Positions 17,065-26,710 of a DNA stretch of 64,000 nt are shown piece by piece. How positions within the stretch are numbered: the first letter of the stretch is position 1; each line of letters opens with the position of its first letter. The stretch spans positions 62,001 to 126,000 of the forward strand of contig CANMXJ010000004.1 of assembly GCA_947501805.1 (NCBI GenBank), written 5' to 3'. Made by a program: the position numbers and the translations under genes. The notes under the pieces were generated by a model, which was given only the letters and a program-made list of their open reading frames with translations, was not told where the DNA came from and did no database searches. The DNA comes from an uncultured Sulfitobacter sp. Lineage in GTDB: Bacteria; Pseudomonadota; Alphaproteobacteria; Rhodobacterales; Rhodobacteraceae.

Positions 17065-17381
17065 TACTTGGATTTGCTTTCGACGAATTCAGCCAGTTTC
17101 CGGTCTTTGTAGGCTTTGCGCTCTGCGCGATCCTTTTCCAATAATCTGGCGGTGATTCTTACACCGCGCCGATAGCTGGCGTAGCCTGCCAAAATCCCGA
17201 GCAAAGCGGAGACTGCCAGAATGACAATAAAGTGGAGCCCCACATCGTTCGCTCTGAGGAAAATATACCCACCAACCAAGGCGACGAAAAATACAAATGC
17301 GCCAAGACGCAGATATCCGTCCTTTTGCATTTCTCGCGTCTGGTATTGGGCAGCATGTGAGTCTAGGCCAAATCCAGCCAT
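17064..17381 (-). CDS. Small membrane protein of the suf operon
   Basis: Protein of 105 residues from the ATG at 17381, two bases after the sufB stop. A longer frame reading back into sufB is rejected. It has two hydrophobic helices (LGAFVFFVALVGGYIFL and FIVILAVSALLGILAG) followed by a strongly basic, charged C-terminal tail (LLEKDRAERKAYKDRK). Similar small proteins accompany sufB in other alphaproteobacterial suf operons as I recall, but no function is known to me. Confidence 0.8.
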   Translation of the reverse strand: MAGFGLDSHAAQYQTREMQKDGYLRLGAFVFFVALVGGYIFLRANDVGLHFIVILAVSALLGILAGYASYRRGVRITARLLEKDRAERKAYKDRKLAEFVESKSK

Positions 17382-17383
17382 GA

Positions 17384-18916
<1,533 letters not shown>

Positions 18917-18943
18917 GATATCATTCCTTTTCCCGTGGGCCGT

Positions 18944-20107
18944 TCAGGCAGCCCGTTGCGCGTGTTTCTCACGTTTTGCCAGCCATGCATCGGCAAAGCG
19001 CAAAACGTCGTCTTTTGTTGTCTCAAGCCCTAAAGACACCCGAATGGCGCTTGTGGCCTCAGCCTCGTTGTACCCCATTGCCTGCAAAACCTTGCTGGCT
19101 TTGACCTTGCCGCTTGAGCATGCGGAGCCTGCCGAAATCGCAAATCCGGCGAGGTCCATCTGCATTACTTGTGTCTCGCTCTTCCAGCCCTCTGCGATGA
19201 TGCAGGAGGTGTTGGGCAGGCGGTTTGCGTCTTTCCCGACAAAAATAGTCTTCTTTGCGCTGCCTGCAAGAGCTAATTCTAGAATGTTTCTAAGTTCTTC
19301 GATTTCTTGCCAGCGACCTGATGCCACATCTTGCGCAGCTGCCTGTGCCGCAGCCCCAAACCCAGCGATACCGATGATGTTTTCAGTGCCAGAGCGGCGA
19401 TTTTGTTCCTGACCGCCGCCGCGCAGGATTGGTTGCGGATCGTCCGCTGTAAAGTTAATGAACGCGCCGACGCCTTTTGGACCGCCAAGCTTGTGGGCAG
19501 ACAGGACGGCATAAGACGGCTTTTTCTGAGCAAAAACGATTGGCACCTTGCCTGCAACTTGCGTCAAATCGCATACAACGCCGTAGTCTCGACTTCCAAG
19601 ATGCATAGTCTCTACAGCGCCGTTTCCGGAAACCTTTCCATCTCCAGTGCGAACCCCTGTTTCACTGTTGGCCGCCGAAATTGCGATCAGCGCTGCGTCT
19701 GTCCCTTGGGGCGCATCCAAGTTGCTCAGCCAGTCCCTAAGGGAGTTCACCCCGTCCACGTTCAGTTGGCCACTGGTTCCATAAAAGGATTTAAGCTCAC
19801 TTTCACTCCAGGCGGTGAAGCAATCATGTTCGGTCGGCAACGCCACAAAATTACCACCGTGGCGGTTCTTTTGCGCGACGGCCAGCGCGGCGGCCTCTGT
19901 TGCGCTTGATGTAAAGATCACCTGAGAGGACAAACACCCGACCAGTCCCGCAACCTGTGCCCGCGCTTTCTCAACCAGCATTTTGGCAGCGCGCCCCTCG
20001 GCATGGACACTGGACGGATTGCCAAAAACATCCATTGCAGCACCCATCGCGTCACGCGCTTCTGACCGAATGGGTGTCGTTGCATTGTGATCGAGGTAGG
20101 TTCTCAC
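18944..20107 (-). CDS. Cysteine desulfurase, NifS/IscS-type (group I)
   Basis: PLP-dependent sulfur donor enzyme, 387 residues. It opens with the family start YLDHNATTPI, has the PLP lysine in SAHKLGGPKGVGAF, and the active-site cysteine in ISAGSACSSGKVKASKVL near residue 325, on the long mobile loop typical of group I. Its ATG overlaps the iscR stop by four bases (ATGA). The operon therefore encodes two desulfurases of different groups; no SufE, SufU or IscU partner is visible in the window. Confidence 0.93.
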   Translation of the reverse strand: MRTYLDHNATTPIRSEARDAMGAAMDVFGNPSSVHAEGRAAKMLVEKARAQVAGLVGCLSSQVIFTSSATEAAALAVAQKNRHGGNFVALPTEHDCFTAWSESELKSFYGTSGQLNVDGVNSLRDWLSNLDAPQGTDAALIAISAANSETGVRTGDGKVSGNGAVETMHLGSRDYGVVCDLTQVAGKVPIVFAQKKPSYAVLSAHKLGGPKGVGAFINFTADDPQPILRGGGQEQNRRSGTENIIGIAGFGAAAQAAAQDVASGRWQEIEELRNILELALAGSAKKTIFVGKDANRLPNTSCIIAEGWKSETQVMQMDLAGFAISAGSACSSGKVKASKVLQAMGYNEAEATSAIRVSLGLETTKDDVLRFADAWLAKREKHAQRAA

Positions 20108-20565
20108 GCCTCGTCTACCACGGCAAACAGGTTGGGGACTGCCGGACAGGGAACCAGATCATTTGCAATGACATCAGACAGGCGGGTCTGGTGCAAAAAA
20201 ACATAGACATTAGCGCTTAGTCCCTCCCACAAACGGTTGGTCAGGGATTGCGCACGGCTGCCCGATGCGCCGCCTGACGCGCCTGCCCCTTTGTGCATGG
20301 CATCCACCGTTTCATCGACAGCGGCAAGAATATCGGACACGCGGATTTGAACCGGATCGCGGGACAAACGGTAACCGCCTCCGGGGCCACGTACCGATGT
20401 CACAAGCTCTGCGCGGCGCAGTTTCACAAACAATTGTTCAAGATAAGGCAGAGATATTGATTGGCGCTCGGCAATGTCACCCAATGACACCAACGCACCG
20501 GCCGGCTGCAAAGCGATGTCTGCCAGCGCAACCATCGCATAACGTCCTTTTGTCGAGAGTTTCAT
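20104..20565 (-). CDS. iscR: Rrf2-family regulator IscR, single-cysteine type
   Basis: Transcription regulator of Fe-S genes, 153 residues from the ATG at 20565 (MKLSTKGRYAMVALADIA). The winged helix-turn-helix matches IscR (SLGDIAERQSISLPYLEQLF; RGPGGGYRLSRD). The three cysteines that hold the [2Fe-2S] cluster in E. coli IscR are absent: the equivalent loop reads HKGAGASGGASGSRAQSLTN. The only cysteine is Cys140 in NDLVPCPAVPNL. A single-cysteine IscR that still binds a cluster is known from Rhodobacter sphaeroides. It heads the suf operon and probably controls it. Confidence 0.93.
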   Translation of the reverse strand: MKLSTKGRYAMVALADIALQPAGALVSLGDIAERQSISLPYLEQLFVKLRRAELVTSVRGPGGGYRLSRDPVQIRVSDILAAVDETVDAMHKGAGASGGASGSRAQSLTNRLWEGLSANVYVFLHQTRLSDVIANDLVPCPAVPNLFAVVDEA

Positions 20566-20659
20566 GACCGGTCCCCTGGGCCTTGTGCCATTTGATTGAC
20601 GCGGGCCGCTGTTACGCTTAAACGAAAATTCCGGCCCGCGCATACCAGCGGACCCCAGA

Positions 20660-20674
20660 TTAGAACCGTTCTAA
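20660..20674 (-). promoter_or_regulatory. Irr-type iron control element (ICE) palindrome
   Basis: Perfect palindrome TTAGAAC-C-GTTCTAA, matching the TTAGAA-N3-TTCTAA pattern described for Irr boxes in Rhodobacterales. It covers the -10 hexamer of the predicted iscR promoter. Confidence 0.7.
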
Positions 20675-20696
20675 AGTAGTCGAGCGAAATCGTCAA
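20668..20696 (-). promoter_or_regulatory. Promoter of the iscR-suf operon
   Basis: On the minus strand, -35 TTGACG (20691-20696) and -10 TAGAAC (20668-20673) are 17 bases apart. The spacer contains TTTCGCTCGACTACTT, a candidate location for the IscR site. The transcript would start about 100 bases before the iscR ATG. Confidence 0.6.
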
Positions 20697-20738
20697 CGAT
20701 AAGCCGCGCCACTTTGGCACCACTCAGAAAGGGCTCCC

Positions 20739-21392
20739 ATGCCAGAGGTCATTTTCCCCGGACCAGAAGGCCGCCTCGAAGGCCGCTACCATCCACAAAA
20801 AGAACGTGATGCACCGATCGCGATCATCCTGCATCCTCATCCGCAGTTTGGCGGCACCATGAACCACAAGGTCGTCTACAACCTGCATTATGCGTTTTAC
20901 AACATGGGCTTTACCGTTTTGCGGTTCAATTTCCGTGGTGTGGGACGTTCACAGGGTGAATATGATCAAGGCATCGGCGAGTTGTCCGATGCGGCATCAG
21001 CGCTTGATTACCTGCAGTCGATGAACAACAATTCAAAACATTGTTGGGTTGCCGGTTTCTCTTTTGGTGCGTGGATCGGCATGCAGCTTTTGATGCGCCG
21101 TCCTGAAATCACCGGTTTCATTTCGGTTTCACCCCCTGCCAACATGTATGATTTCAGCTTCCTTGCGCCCTGCCCTGCTTCCGGTTTGGTGATCAACGGC
21201 ACGGCGGACCGCGTGGCACCACCAGCGGATACTGTGAGCCTTGTGAACAAACTGCACGAGCAAAAAGGCATCACCATCACCCATCAGGAAGTCGAAGGCG
21301 CAGGTCACTTCTTTGAAGAGCCGCATATGGACACGCTGATCACCTCGACCACCGACTACGTTAAACGCCGCCTGACGGAGACCACACGCTAA
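20739..21392 (+). CDS. Alpha/beta hydrolase
   Basis: Soluble alpha/beta hydrolase of 217 residues, of the group often annotated dienelactone-hydrolase-like or YpfH/osmotically-induced-like in Rhodobacteraceae. The oxyanion region is HPHPQFGGTMNHK, the nucleophile elbow GFSFGAW with Ser108, the acid in NGTADRVAPP, and the histidine in GAGHFFEE. Its substrate is unknown. First gene of a four-gene run with overlapping ends (stop TAA overlaps the next ATG). Confidence 0.85.
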   Translation: MPEVIFPGPEGRLEGRYHPQKERDAPIAIILHPHPQFGGTMNHKVVYNLHYAFYNMGFTVLRFNFRGVGRSQGEYDQGIGELSDAASALDYLQSMNNNSKHCWVAGFSFGAWIGMQLLMRRPEITGFISVSPPANMYDFSFLAPCPASGLVINGTADRVAPPADTVSLVNKLHEQKGITITHQEVEGAGHFFEEPHMDTLITSTTDYVKRRLTETTR

Positions 21393-21634
21393 TGGTTGAT
21401 ATTGTTGTCACAGAAATGGCCAACAAGCTGGCCGAGGAATGCCTTGCTGTGCAGAACGAGACTGGCGAGGACCGCCTGTTCATGAAGGTTGGTGAGGTGC
21501 TGGGTGCCTCATCGCAGACCCTTGAAGAAGCATTTCTGACCGCGATCCGCACACGGATGGCGAATGATCAGGGGCGCAGCTTTCTGGCGCAGACGCTTAA
21601 AGCCCACCGCGCCAAGGCGGGCAGCAATGAGTGA
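21392..21634 (+). CDS. Small conserved hypothetical protein
   Basis: Protein of 80 residues, soluble, rich in Glu, Ala and Leu and probably all helical. No motif recognised. It begins on the stop codon of the hydrolase gene (TAATG) and its end overlaps the HD-domain gene by eight bases, so it is real by context. Function unknown. Confidence 0.72.
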   Translation: MVDIVVTEMANKLAEECLAVQNETGEDRLFMKVGEVLGASSQTLEEAFLTAIRTRMANDQGRSFLAQTLKAHRAKAGSNE

Positions 21635-22226
21635 GAAACAGGAGACGCGACTGGATCAACAGATCGCGTTCCTGAATGAAGCCGACAAGCTCAAGAACAC
21701 CATCCGCGCCACAGAGCTGTGCGACAAATCCCGCTATGAAAATTCTGCCGAACACTCATGGCATCTCACGCTTTATGCCATGGTGTTGGCGGATCAGGCG
21801 GGACCGGATGTTGATGTTACATTGGTGATCAAAATGCTGATCCTGCATGATCTGGTCGAGATTGACGCGGGAGATAATCCAATCTTTGCCGATCTGGATC
21901 ACGCGGCAATTGCGGCTGAGGAACAAGCCGCTGCTGATCGGATTTTCGGATTGTTGCCTGATGATTTGCGTGATGCGTTCCGCGCGGTCTGGGAGGAGTT
22001 TGAAGCGGCTGAGACACCTTCGGCCAAGTTCGCCAAATCTCTGGACCGGTTCCAACCCCCGATGCAAAACCTGCAATCAGGCGGCGGCAGCTGGACAGAC
22101 TTCAATGTCACAGAAACGCAGATTCATGAACGTGTCGGTAGCAAAATCGCCATCGGCGCGCCAGATTTGTGGGATTATGCAAGAACGCGAATTGCCGATT
22201 TTTTTGCCCAAAGGCCGATGCGGTGA
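21627..22226 (+). CDS. HD-domain hydrolase (YfbR / HDDC2-like)
   Basis: Metal-dependent phosphohydrolase of 199 residues from the ATG at 21627. The HD signature is present: SAEHSWHLTLYAMVLAD, LILHDLVEIDAGD and a later Asp in SLDRFQPPMQN. The closest functional relatives I know are 5'-deoxynucleotidases (YfbR, HDDC2), which remove phosphate from deoxynucleoside monophosphates. This is by family. It shares an operon with the hydrolase and overlaps the next gene at a GTGA. Confidence 0.85.
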   Translation: MSEKQETRLDQQIAFLNEADKLKNTIRATELCDKSRYENSAEHSWHLTLYAMVLADQAGPDVDVTLVIKMLILHDLVEIDAGDNPIFADLDHAAIAAEEQAAADRIFGLLPDDLRDAFRAVWEEFEAAETPSAKFAKSLDRFQPPMQNLQSGGGSWTDFNVTETQIHERVGSKIAIGAPDLWDYARTRIADFFAQRPMR

Positions 22227-22693
22227 CACAGCCCGCACAAGCAAACCCTATACTGCTTTTAGTGACAGTCGGGGTTGTTACCGGTACTTTACTGTCGGTT
22301 CTGTCGGCCAATATTGATCTACAATGTGTCCCTGACTTTGAGCCGCGCACAAGCAAAGGCAAGCTGACGGGGCTTGTGAACATGTTCAAATTTGCGGCAG
22401 CGCATCCACTGACCTTCTTCCCCATCTTCTTTGGCTTTTCTGCGCTGGGTGTCGCGGTTGTGGCTTTCCCTTTTCTGTTCAAATTACCCAGCCGTGGCAG
22501 ATCAACGGCACTCTTTGGCATTGTTGGTCTACTGCTTGGCGGCGTGGGATATGGTATCTACTTGCTGCCGCGTGGAACATGCGACGGTTCATGGCTTGGT
22601 CTTAGCATGTTGCTACAAATCACGGTCGCGGTCTTCATGTGGTTCATTGTTTTGCTGCTTGTTTTCCGATCAGACCGAAATTCAGCGTCTTAA
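22223..22693 (+). CDS. Small inner-membrane protein
   Basis: Protein of 156 residues starting at a GTG (22223) that overlaps the HD gene stop (GTGA). Four hydrophobic helices (ILLLVTVGVVTGTLLSVLS, FFPIFFGFSALGVAVVAF, ALFGIVGLLLGGVGYGIYLL and LLQITVAVFMWFIVLLLVF) with two cysteines in outward-facing loops (DLQCVPDF, RGTCDGS) that could form a disulfide. Family not recognised. An in-frame start further upstream lies inside the HD gene and is not favoured. Confidence 0.68.
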   Translation: MTQPAQANPILLLVTVGVVTGTLLSVLSANIDLQCVPDFEPRTSKGKLTGLVNMFKFAAAHPLTFFPIFFGFSALGVAVVAFPFLFKLPSRGRSTALFGIVGLLLGGVGYGIYLLPRGTCDGSWLGLSMLLQITVAVFMWFIVLLLVFRSDRNSAS

Positions 22694-22780
22694 GGTCGGA
22701 TCGGGGCGCGGGTCATCTTTCCCCTCAAGGCCGCTTGGGGTACACGAGGCGCAGCCACGCGAACATCTAAGGAACCCCGC

Positions 22781-23995
22781 ATGACCAAGATCAAGGTAGA
22801 GAACCCCGTCGTTGAGTTGGACGGCGATGAAATGACACGTATCATGTGGGATTTCATCAAAAAGAAACTGATCCTGCCCTATCTCGATATTGATCTAAAG
22901 TATTACGATCTTGGCATTCAGGCCCGCGACGATACCAATGACCAGATCACCATCGACTCCGCTGAGGCGATCAAGAAATACGGTGTTGGCGTCAAATGTG
23001 CGACCATCACACCCGATGAGGCGCGGGTCGAGGAGTTTGGCCTCAAGAAGATGTGGCGCTCTCCAAATGGGACAATCCGCAACATCCTTGGCGGTGTGAT
23101 CTTTCGCGAACCGATCATCTGCAAGAACGTGCCGCGCCTTGTACCGGGTTGGACGCAACCGATTGTGGTGGGACGTCACGCCTTTGGCGATCAATACCGT
23201 GCCACGGATTTCAAATTTCCGGGAGCTGGCAAACTGACGATCAAGTTCGTCGGCGAAGATGGCACCGAAATTGAGCACGAAGTCTTTGACGCACCGGATT
23301 CTGGTGTTGTCATGGCGATGTACAACCTCGACAAATCCATCATCGACTTTGCCCGCGCCTCCATGAACTATGGTTTGGTCAAGGGCTGGCCTGTCTATTT
23401 GTCCACCAAGAATACCATCCTCAAGCAGTATGACGGCCGGTTCCTTGAACTATTCCAACATATCTACGAGACCGAGTTTGAAGATAAATTCAAGGAAGCC
23501 GGGATCACCTACCAGCACCGACTGATCGACGACATGGTTGCCTGTGCAATGAAATGGAACGGTGGCTATGTCTGGGCCTGCAAGAACTATGATGGCGATG
23601 TGCAATCTGATACGGTTGCACAAGGGTTCGGATCGCTTGGTTTGATGACCTCTGTCCTGATGACACCTGATGGCAAAACGGTTGAGGCCGAAGCCGCCCA
23701 CGGCACTGTGACACGCCACTACCGTCAGCACCAAAAGGGCGAGGAAACCTCGACCAACTCGATCGCGTCAATTTACGCGTGGACTGGCGCACTCAAGCAT
23801 CGTGGTAAACTGGACGAAAACGCAGAATTGACCAACTTTGCCGAGACACTGGAGAAAGTTGTGATCGATACTGTTGAAAGCGGCCACATGACCAAAGACC
23901 TCGCGCTGCTGGTTGGGCCGGATCAGGGCTGGCTCACCACAATGGGCTTCCTTGAGAAAGTGGACGAGAACCTGAACACGGCTTTGGTCGGGTAA
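22781..23995 (+). CDS. icd: NADP-dependent isocitrate dehydrogenase
   Basis: TCA-cycle enzyme converting isocitrate to 2-oxoglutarate with NADPH; 404 residues, matching the eukaryote-like homodimeric type II enzymes of alphaproteobacteria. Conserved segments include [10 protein letters not shown] at the N terminus, [19 protein letters not shown] (substrate phosphate site), the metal-binding DDMVACAMK region, and [11 protein letters not shown] for NADP binding. Own terminator downstream. Confidence 0.96.
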   Translation: MTKIKVENPVVELDGDEMTRIMWDFIKKKLILPYLDIDLKYYDLGIQARDDTNDQITIDSAEAIKKYGVGVKCATITPDEARVEEFGLKKMWRSPNGTIRNILGGVIFREPIICKNVPRLVPGWTQPIVVGRHAFGDQYRATDFKFPGAGKLTIKFVGEDGTEIEHEVFDAPDSGVVMAMYNLDKSIIDFARASMNYGLVKGWPVYLSTKNTILKQYDGRFLELFQHIYETEFEDKFKEAGITYQHRLIDDMVACAMKWNGGYVWACKNYDGDVQSDTVAQGFGSLGLMTSVLMTPDGKTVEAEAAHGTVTRHYRQHQKGEETSTNSIASIYAWTGALKHRGKLDENAELTNFAETLEKVVIDTVESGHMTKDLALLVGPDQGWLTTMGFLEKVDENLNTALVG

Positions 23996-24014
23996 TCCGC
24001 ACTGCGCGGAAATT

Positions 24015-24044
24015 AAAAAGGGTCGCATCAAGGCGGCCCTTTTT
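24015..24044 (+). terminator. Terminator of icd
   Basis: AAAAAGGGTCGC and GCGGCCCTTTTT pair (one G-T) around a short loop, 20 bases after the icd stop. Confidence 0.8.
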
Positions 24045-24115
24045 GCACACGCACCCCTGTTGTCGTCCCTTTAATGGCAACGTACATTGGTCCGACTAGA
24101 ACGAAAGGACGCCCC

Positions 24116-24451
24116 ATGCCCGCCCATTACATCTGGCTGTTCTTTGCCATTCTTGCTGAAACTCTGGGCACCACGGCTCTTCAGGCGTCACAACAATTTA
24201 CCCGCCTCTGGCCCGCCGTTGCGGTGGTCGTCTTTTATGGTCTGTCGTTTTATTGCATGTCATTTGCGCTCAAGGCGATGCCTGTCGGAATCGTCTATGC
24301 GATCTGGTCCGGTCTTGGTATTGTCCTGATTGCCGCTATCGGGTTTGTGCTGTTTGGTCAGAAACTGGACCTTGCCGCCCTGCTTGGATTGACGATGATC
24401 ATTGCCGGAATACTGATCATTCACCTGTTTTCCAGTTCCAGCACACATTAA
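24116..24451 (+). CDS. SMR family small multidrug / guanidinium exporter
   Basis: Four-helix inner-membrane transporter of 111 residues, the standard SMR size. The start at 24116 has GAAAGGA about seven bases upstream; an ATG 42 bases earlier has no such site. The essential glutamate is E15 in FAILAETLGTTALQ (E14 of EmrE), and the helix 2-3 segment reads ALKAMPVGIVYAIWSGLG, the usual SMR signature. Substrate (quaternary ammonium compound, guanidinium or other) cannot be told from the sequence. Confidence 0.9.
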   Translation: MPAHYIWLFFAILAETLGTTALQASQQFTRLWPAVAVVVFYGLSFYCMSFALKAMPVGIVYAIWSGLGIVLIAAIGFVLFGQKLDLAALLGLTMIIAGILIIHLFSSSSTH

Positions 24452-24523
24452 CTTTCTTTTTATCTGGCATTTGCTGCGTCTGCACGGTATGGCCCGCCCA
24501 ACTCCCTGAACAAGGCTGACCCC

Positions 24524-26341
24524 ATGGAACTGCGCAACATCGCAATTATCGCTCACGTCGACCACGGCAAAACAACGCTGGTTGACGAACTTCTTAAACA
24601 ATCCGGTACCTACCGCGAAAACCAGGCGACGACAGAACGCGCCATGGACAGCAACGATCTGGAGCGCGAGCGCGGCATCACGATTTTTGCCAAGCCGACC
24701 TCGGTTGAGTGGAACGGCATCCGGGTGAACATCGTGGACACCCCCGGCCACGCCGATTTCGGTGGTGAAGTGGAACGCATCCTGTCGATGGTGGATGGTG
24801 TTGTCCTGCTGGTGGATGCTGCCGAAGGTCCAATGCCGCAAACCAAATTTGTGACCGCCAAGGCACTGAAGTTGGGCCTGCGCCCGATTGTTGTGATCAA
24901 CAAAGTCGACAAGCCTGATGGCGAACCTGACCGCGCGTTGGATGAGTGTTTTGATTTGTTTGCAAACCTTGACGCAACAGACGAGCAACTGGATTTCCCG
25001 ACCATGTACGCCTCGGGTCGTGCCGGTTGGGCCGATCACACGCTGGATGGTCCGCGCAAGGGTCTGGATGAGCTGTTCAAGCTGATTGTCGAGCATGTCC
25101 CTGCCCCCAAGCAGGTTGCGGATATCGACAAACCTTTCACAATGTTGGCGACAACCTTGGGCGGTGATCCGTTCCTTGGCCGTCTACTGACCGGTCGTGT
25201 TGAAACGGGTACGCTGAAAGCGGGTCAGACAATCAAAGCCATGTCTCGCGACGGTTCGTTGATCGAAAACTTCCGCTGTACCAAGATCCTCGCTTTCCGC
25301 GGCCTTGACCAGACAGCAATCGACGTGGCCGAAGCGGGTGACATTGTATCCATCGCAGGCATGTCAAAAGCGACCGTGGCCGATACGCTGGCTGATCAGT
25401 CTGTTGTTGACGCAATTCCGGCGCAACCGATTGACCCGCCCACAATTACTGTGACCTTTGGCATCAACGACTCTCCTTTGGCGGGCCGTGACGGCAAAAA
25501 GGTTCAATCACGTGTGATCCGCGAACGTCTGCACAAAGAAGCTGAATCCAACGTCGCGATCAAGATCAGCGACACACCGGGCGGCGATGCGTTTGAAGTT
25601 GCGGGCCGTGGTGAACTCCAGATGGGTGTTCTGATTGAAAACATGCGTCGCGAAGGCTTTGAGTTGTCCATCTCGCGCCCGCAGGTGTTGTTTCAGGAAA
25701 TTGATGGCGTCCGCCACGAGCCGATTGAAGAAGCCACCATCGATGTGGATGACGAGTATTCCGGCGCAGTGATCGAAAAGATTACAGGTGTGCGCAAAGG
25801 TGAATTGGTTGAAATGAAACCCGCCGGTGCCGGCAAAACCCGCATCATCGCGCACGTGCCATCACGTGGTTTGATCGGCTATCACGGTGAGTTTTTGACC
25901 GATACACGCGGCACAGGTGTCATCAACAGGGTGTTCCATTCCTGGGCACCACATAAGGGCCCGATTCCTGGCCGACGTGCAGGTGTATTGATTTCCATGG
26001 AAAACGGCACATCCGTCGCCTTTGCTCTGTGGAACCTCGAAGAGCGCGGCAAGATGATGATTGGCGCACAGGCTGATGTCTATACCGGTATGATCATCGG
26101 CGAGCATAGCCGCGAAAACGATCTGGAAGTAAATCCGCTCAAGGGCAAGAAACTGACCAACGTGCGTGCCTCTGGCACTGACGAAGCGGTGCGTTTGACT
26201 ACACCCAAGATTCTGTCACTTGAAGAGGCGATTGCCTATATTGACGACGATGAACTGGTTGAGGTCACGCCAAATGCGATCCGGTTGCGCAAACGCTATC
26301 TGGATCCGCACGAGCGTAAGCGGATGTCAAAAGCTGGCTAA
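24524..26341 (+). CDS. typA: Translational GTPase TypA/BipA
   Basis: Ribosome-associated GTPase with roles in stress response and ribosome assembly; 605 residues, normal length. G1 [10 protein letters not shown] (residues 10-19), the G2 region [11 protein letters not shown]3 DTPGHADF, and G4 NKVDK are all present, followed by EF-G-like domains III and V and the BipA-specific C-terminal domain ([16 protein letters not shown]). Monocistronic by spacing. Confidence 0.96.
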   Translation: MELRNIAIIAHVDHGKTTLVDELLKQSGTYRENQATTERAMDSNDLERERGITIFAKPTSVEWNGIRVNIVDTPGHADFGGEVERILSMVDGVVLLVDAAEGPMPQTKFVTAKALKLGLRPIVVINKVDKPDGEPDRALDECFDLFANLDATDEQLDFPTMYASGRAGWADHTLDGPRKGLDELFKLIVEHVPAPKQVADIDKPFTMLATTLGGDPFLGRLLTGRVETGTLKAGQTIKAMSRDGSLIENFRCTKILAFRGLDQTAIDVAEAGDIVSIAGMSKATVADTLADQSVVDAIPAQPIDPPTITVTFGINDSPLAGRDGKKVQSRVIRERLHKEAESNVAIKISDTPGGDAFEVAGRGELQMGVLIENMRREGFELSISRPQVLFQEIDGVRHEPIEEATIDVDDEYSGAVIEKITGVRKGELVEMKPAGAGKTRIIAHVPSRGLIGYHGEFLTDTRGTGVINRVFHSWAPHKGPIPGRRAGVLISMENGTSVAFALWNLEERGKMMIGAQADVYTGMIIGEHSRENDLEVNPLKGKKLTNVRASGTDEAVRLTTPKILSLEEAIAYIDDDELVEVTPNAIRLRKRYLDPHERKRMSKAG

Positions 26342-26363
26342 TGAGCTTGTTGAGAATTCGGGA

Positions 26364-26385
26364 CTGAAGGGGCCTGCCCCTTCAG
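26364..26385. terminator. Perfect hairpin between convergent typA and the DUF1330 gene
   Basis: CTGAAGGGGC-CT-GCCCCTTCAG is a perfect 10-bp stem with a two-base spacer, followed by CCCCGGGATTTT. It lacks a long T tract, so it may be a weak or bidirectional terminator or a dispersed palindromic element. Confidence 0.5.
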
Positions 26386-26418
26386 ACTTCCCCGGGATTT
26401 TGAGCCATTTGGAATTGG

Positions 26419-26706
26419 TTAGTCGGTTGTTTCGACAATCAACAGCTCGCGTTCGGACGCGCCTTTGGCGTGTGCCAGTGCCGCCTGATAGGCTGCGGAA
26501 TGGTAACACTTTTCGGCTGTCTCGACGTCCGGAAACCGTGCAACAACGTTCCGCGGACGTTCTTTACCCTCAAGCTGAACAAAACGACCACCACGGGCGA
26601 TGAATTCGCCGCCATGTTCGGCAATTGCCACAGTCGCACCAGAGGCGTATTTCTTATAAGCCTCTTCGTCCGTTACCGTGACATGTGCAATCCAGAGTGC
26701 GCCCAT
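26419..26706 (-). CDS. DUF1330 family protein
   Basis: Small ferredoxin-fold (dimeric alpha/beta barrel) protein of 95 residues. The DUF1330 pattern is visible: ALWIAHVTVTDEEAYKKYA at the N terminus, GGEFIARGG in the middle, and VVARFPDVETAEKCYHSAAYQ towards the end. Function of the family is unknown. It lies 4 bases downstream of alaS and is probably co-transcribed with it. Confidence 0.87.
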   Translation of the reverse strand: MGALWIAHVTVTDEEAYKKYASGATVAIAEHGGEFIARGGRFVQLEGKERPRNVVARFPDVETAEKCYHSAAYQAALAHAKGASERELLIVETTD

Positions 26707-26710
26707 GGTC

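Noticed and set aside
24260..25096. Minus-strand open frame of 278 codons opposite the SMR gene and typA
   Set aside because: typA and SMR are clear by motif on the other strand; this frame has no recognisable domain.
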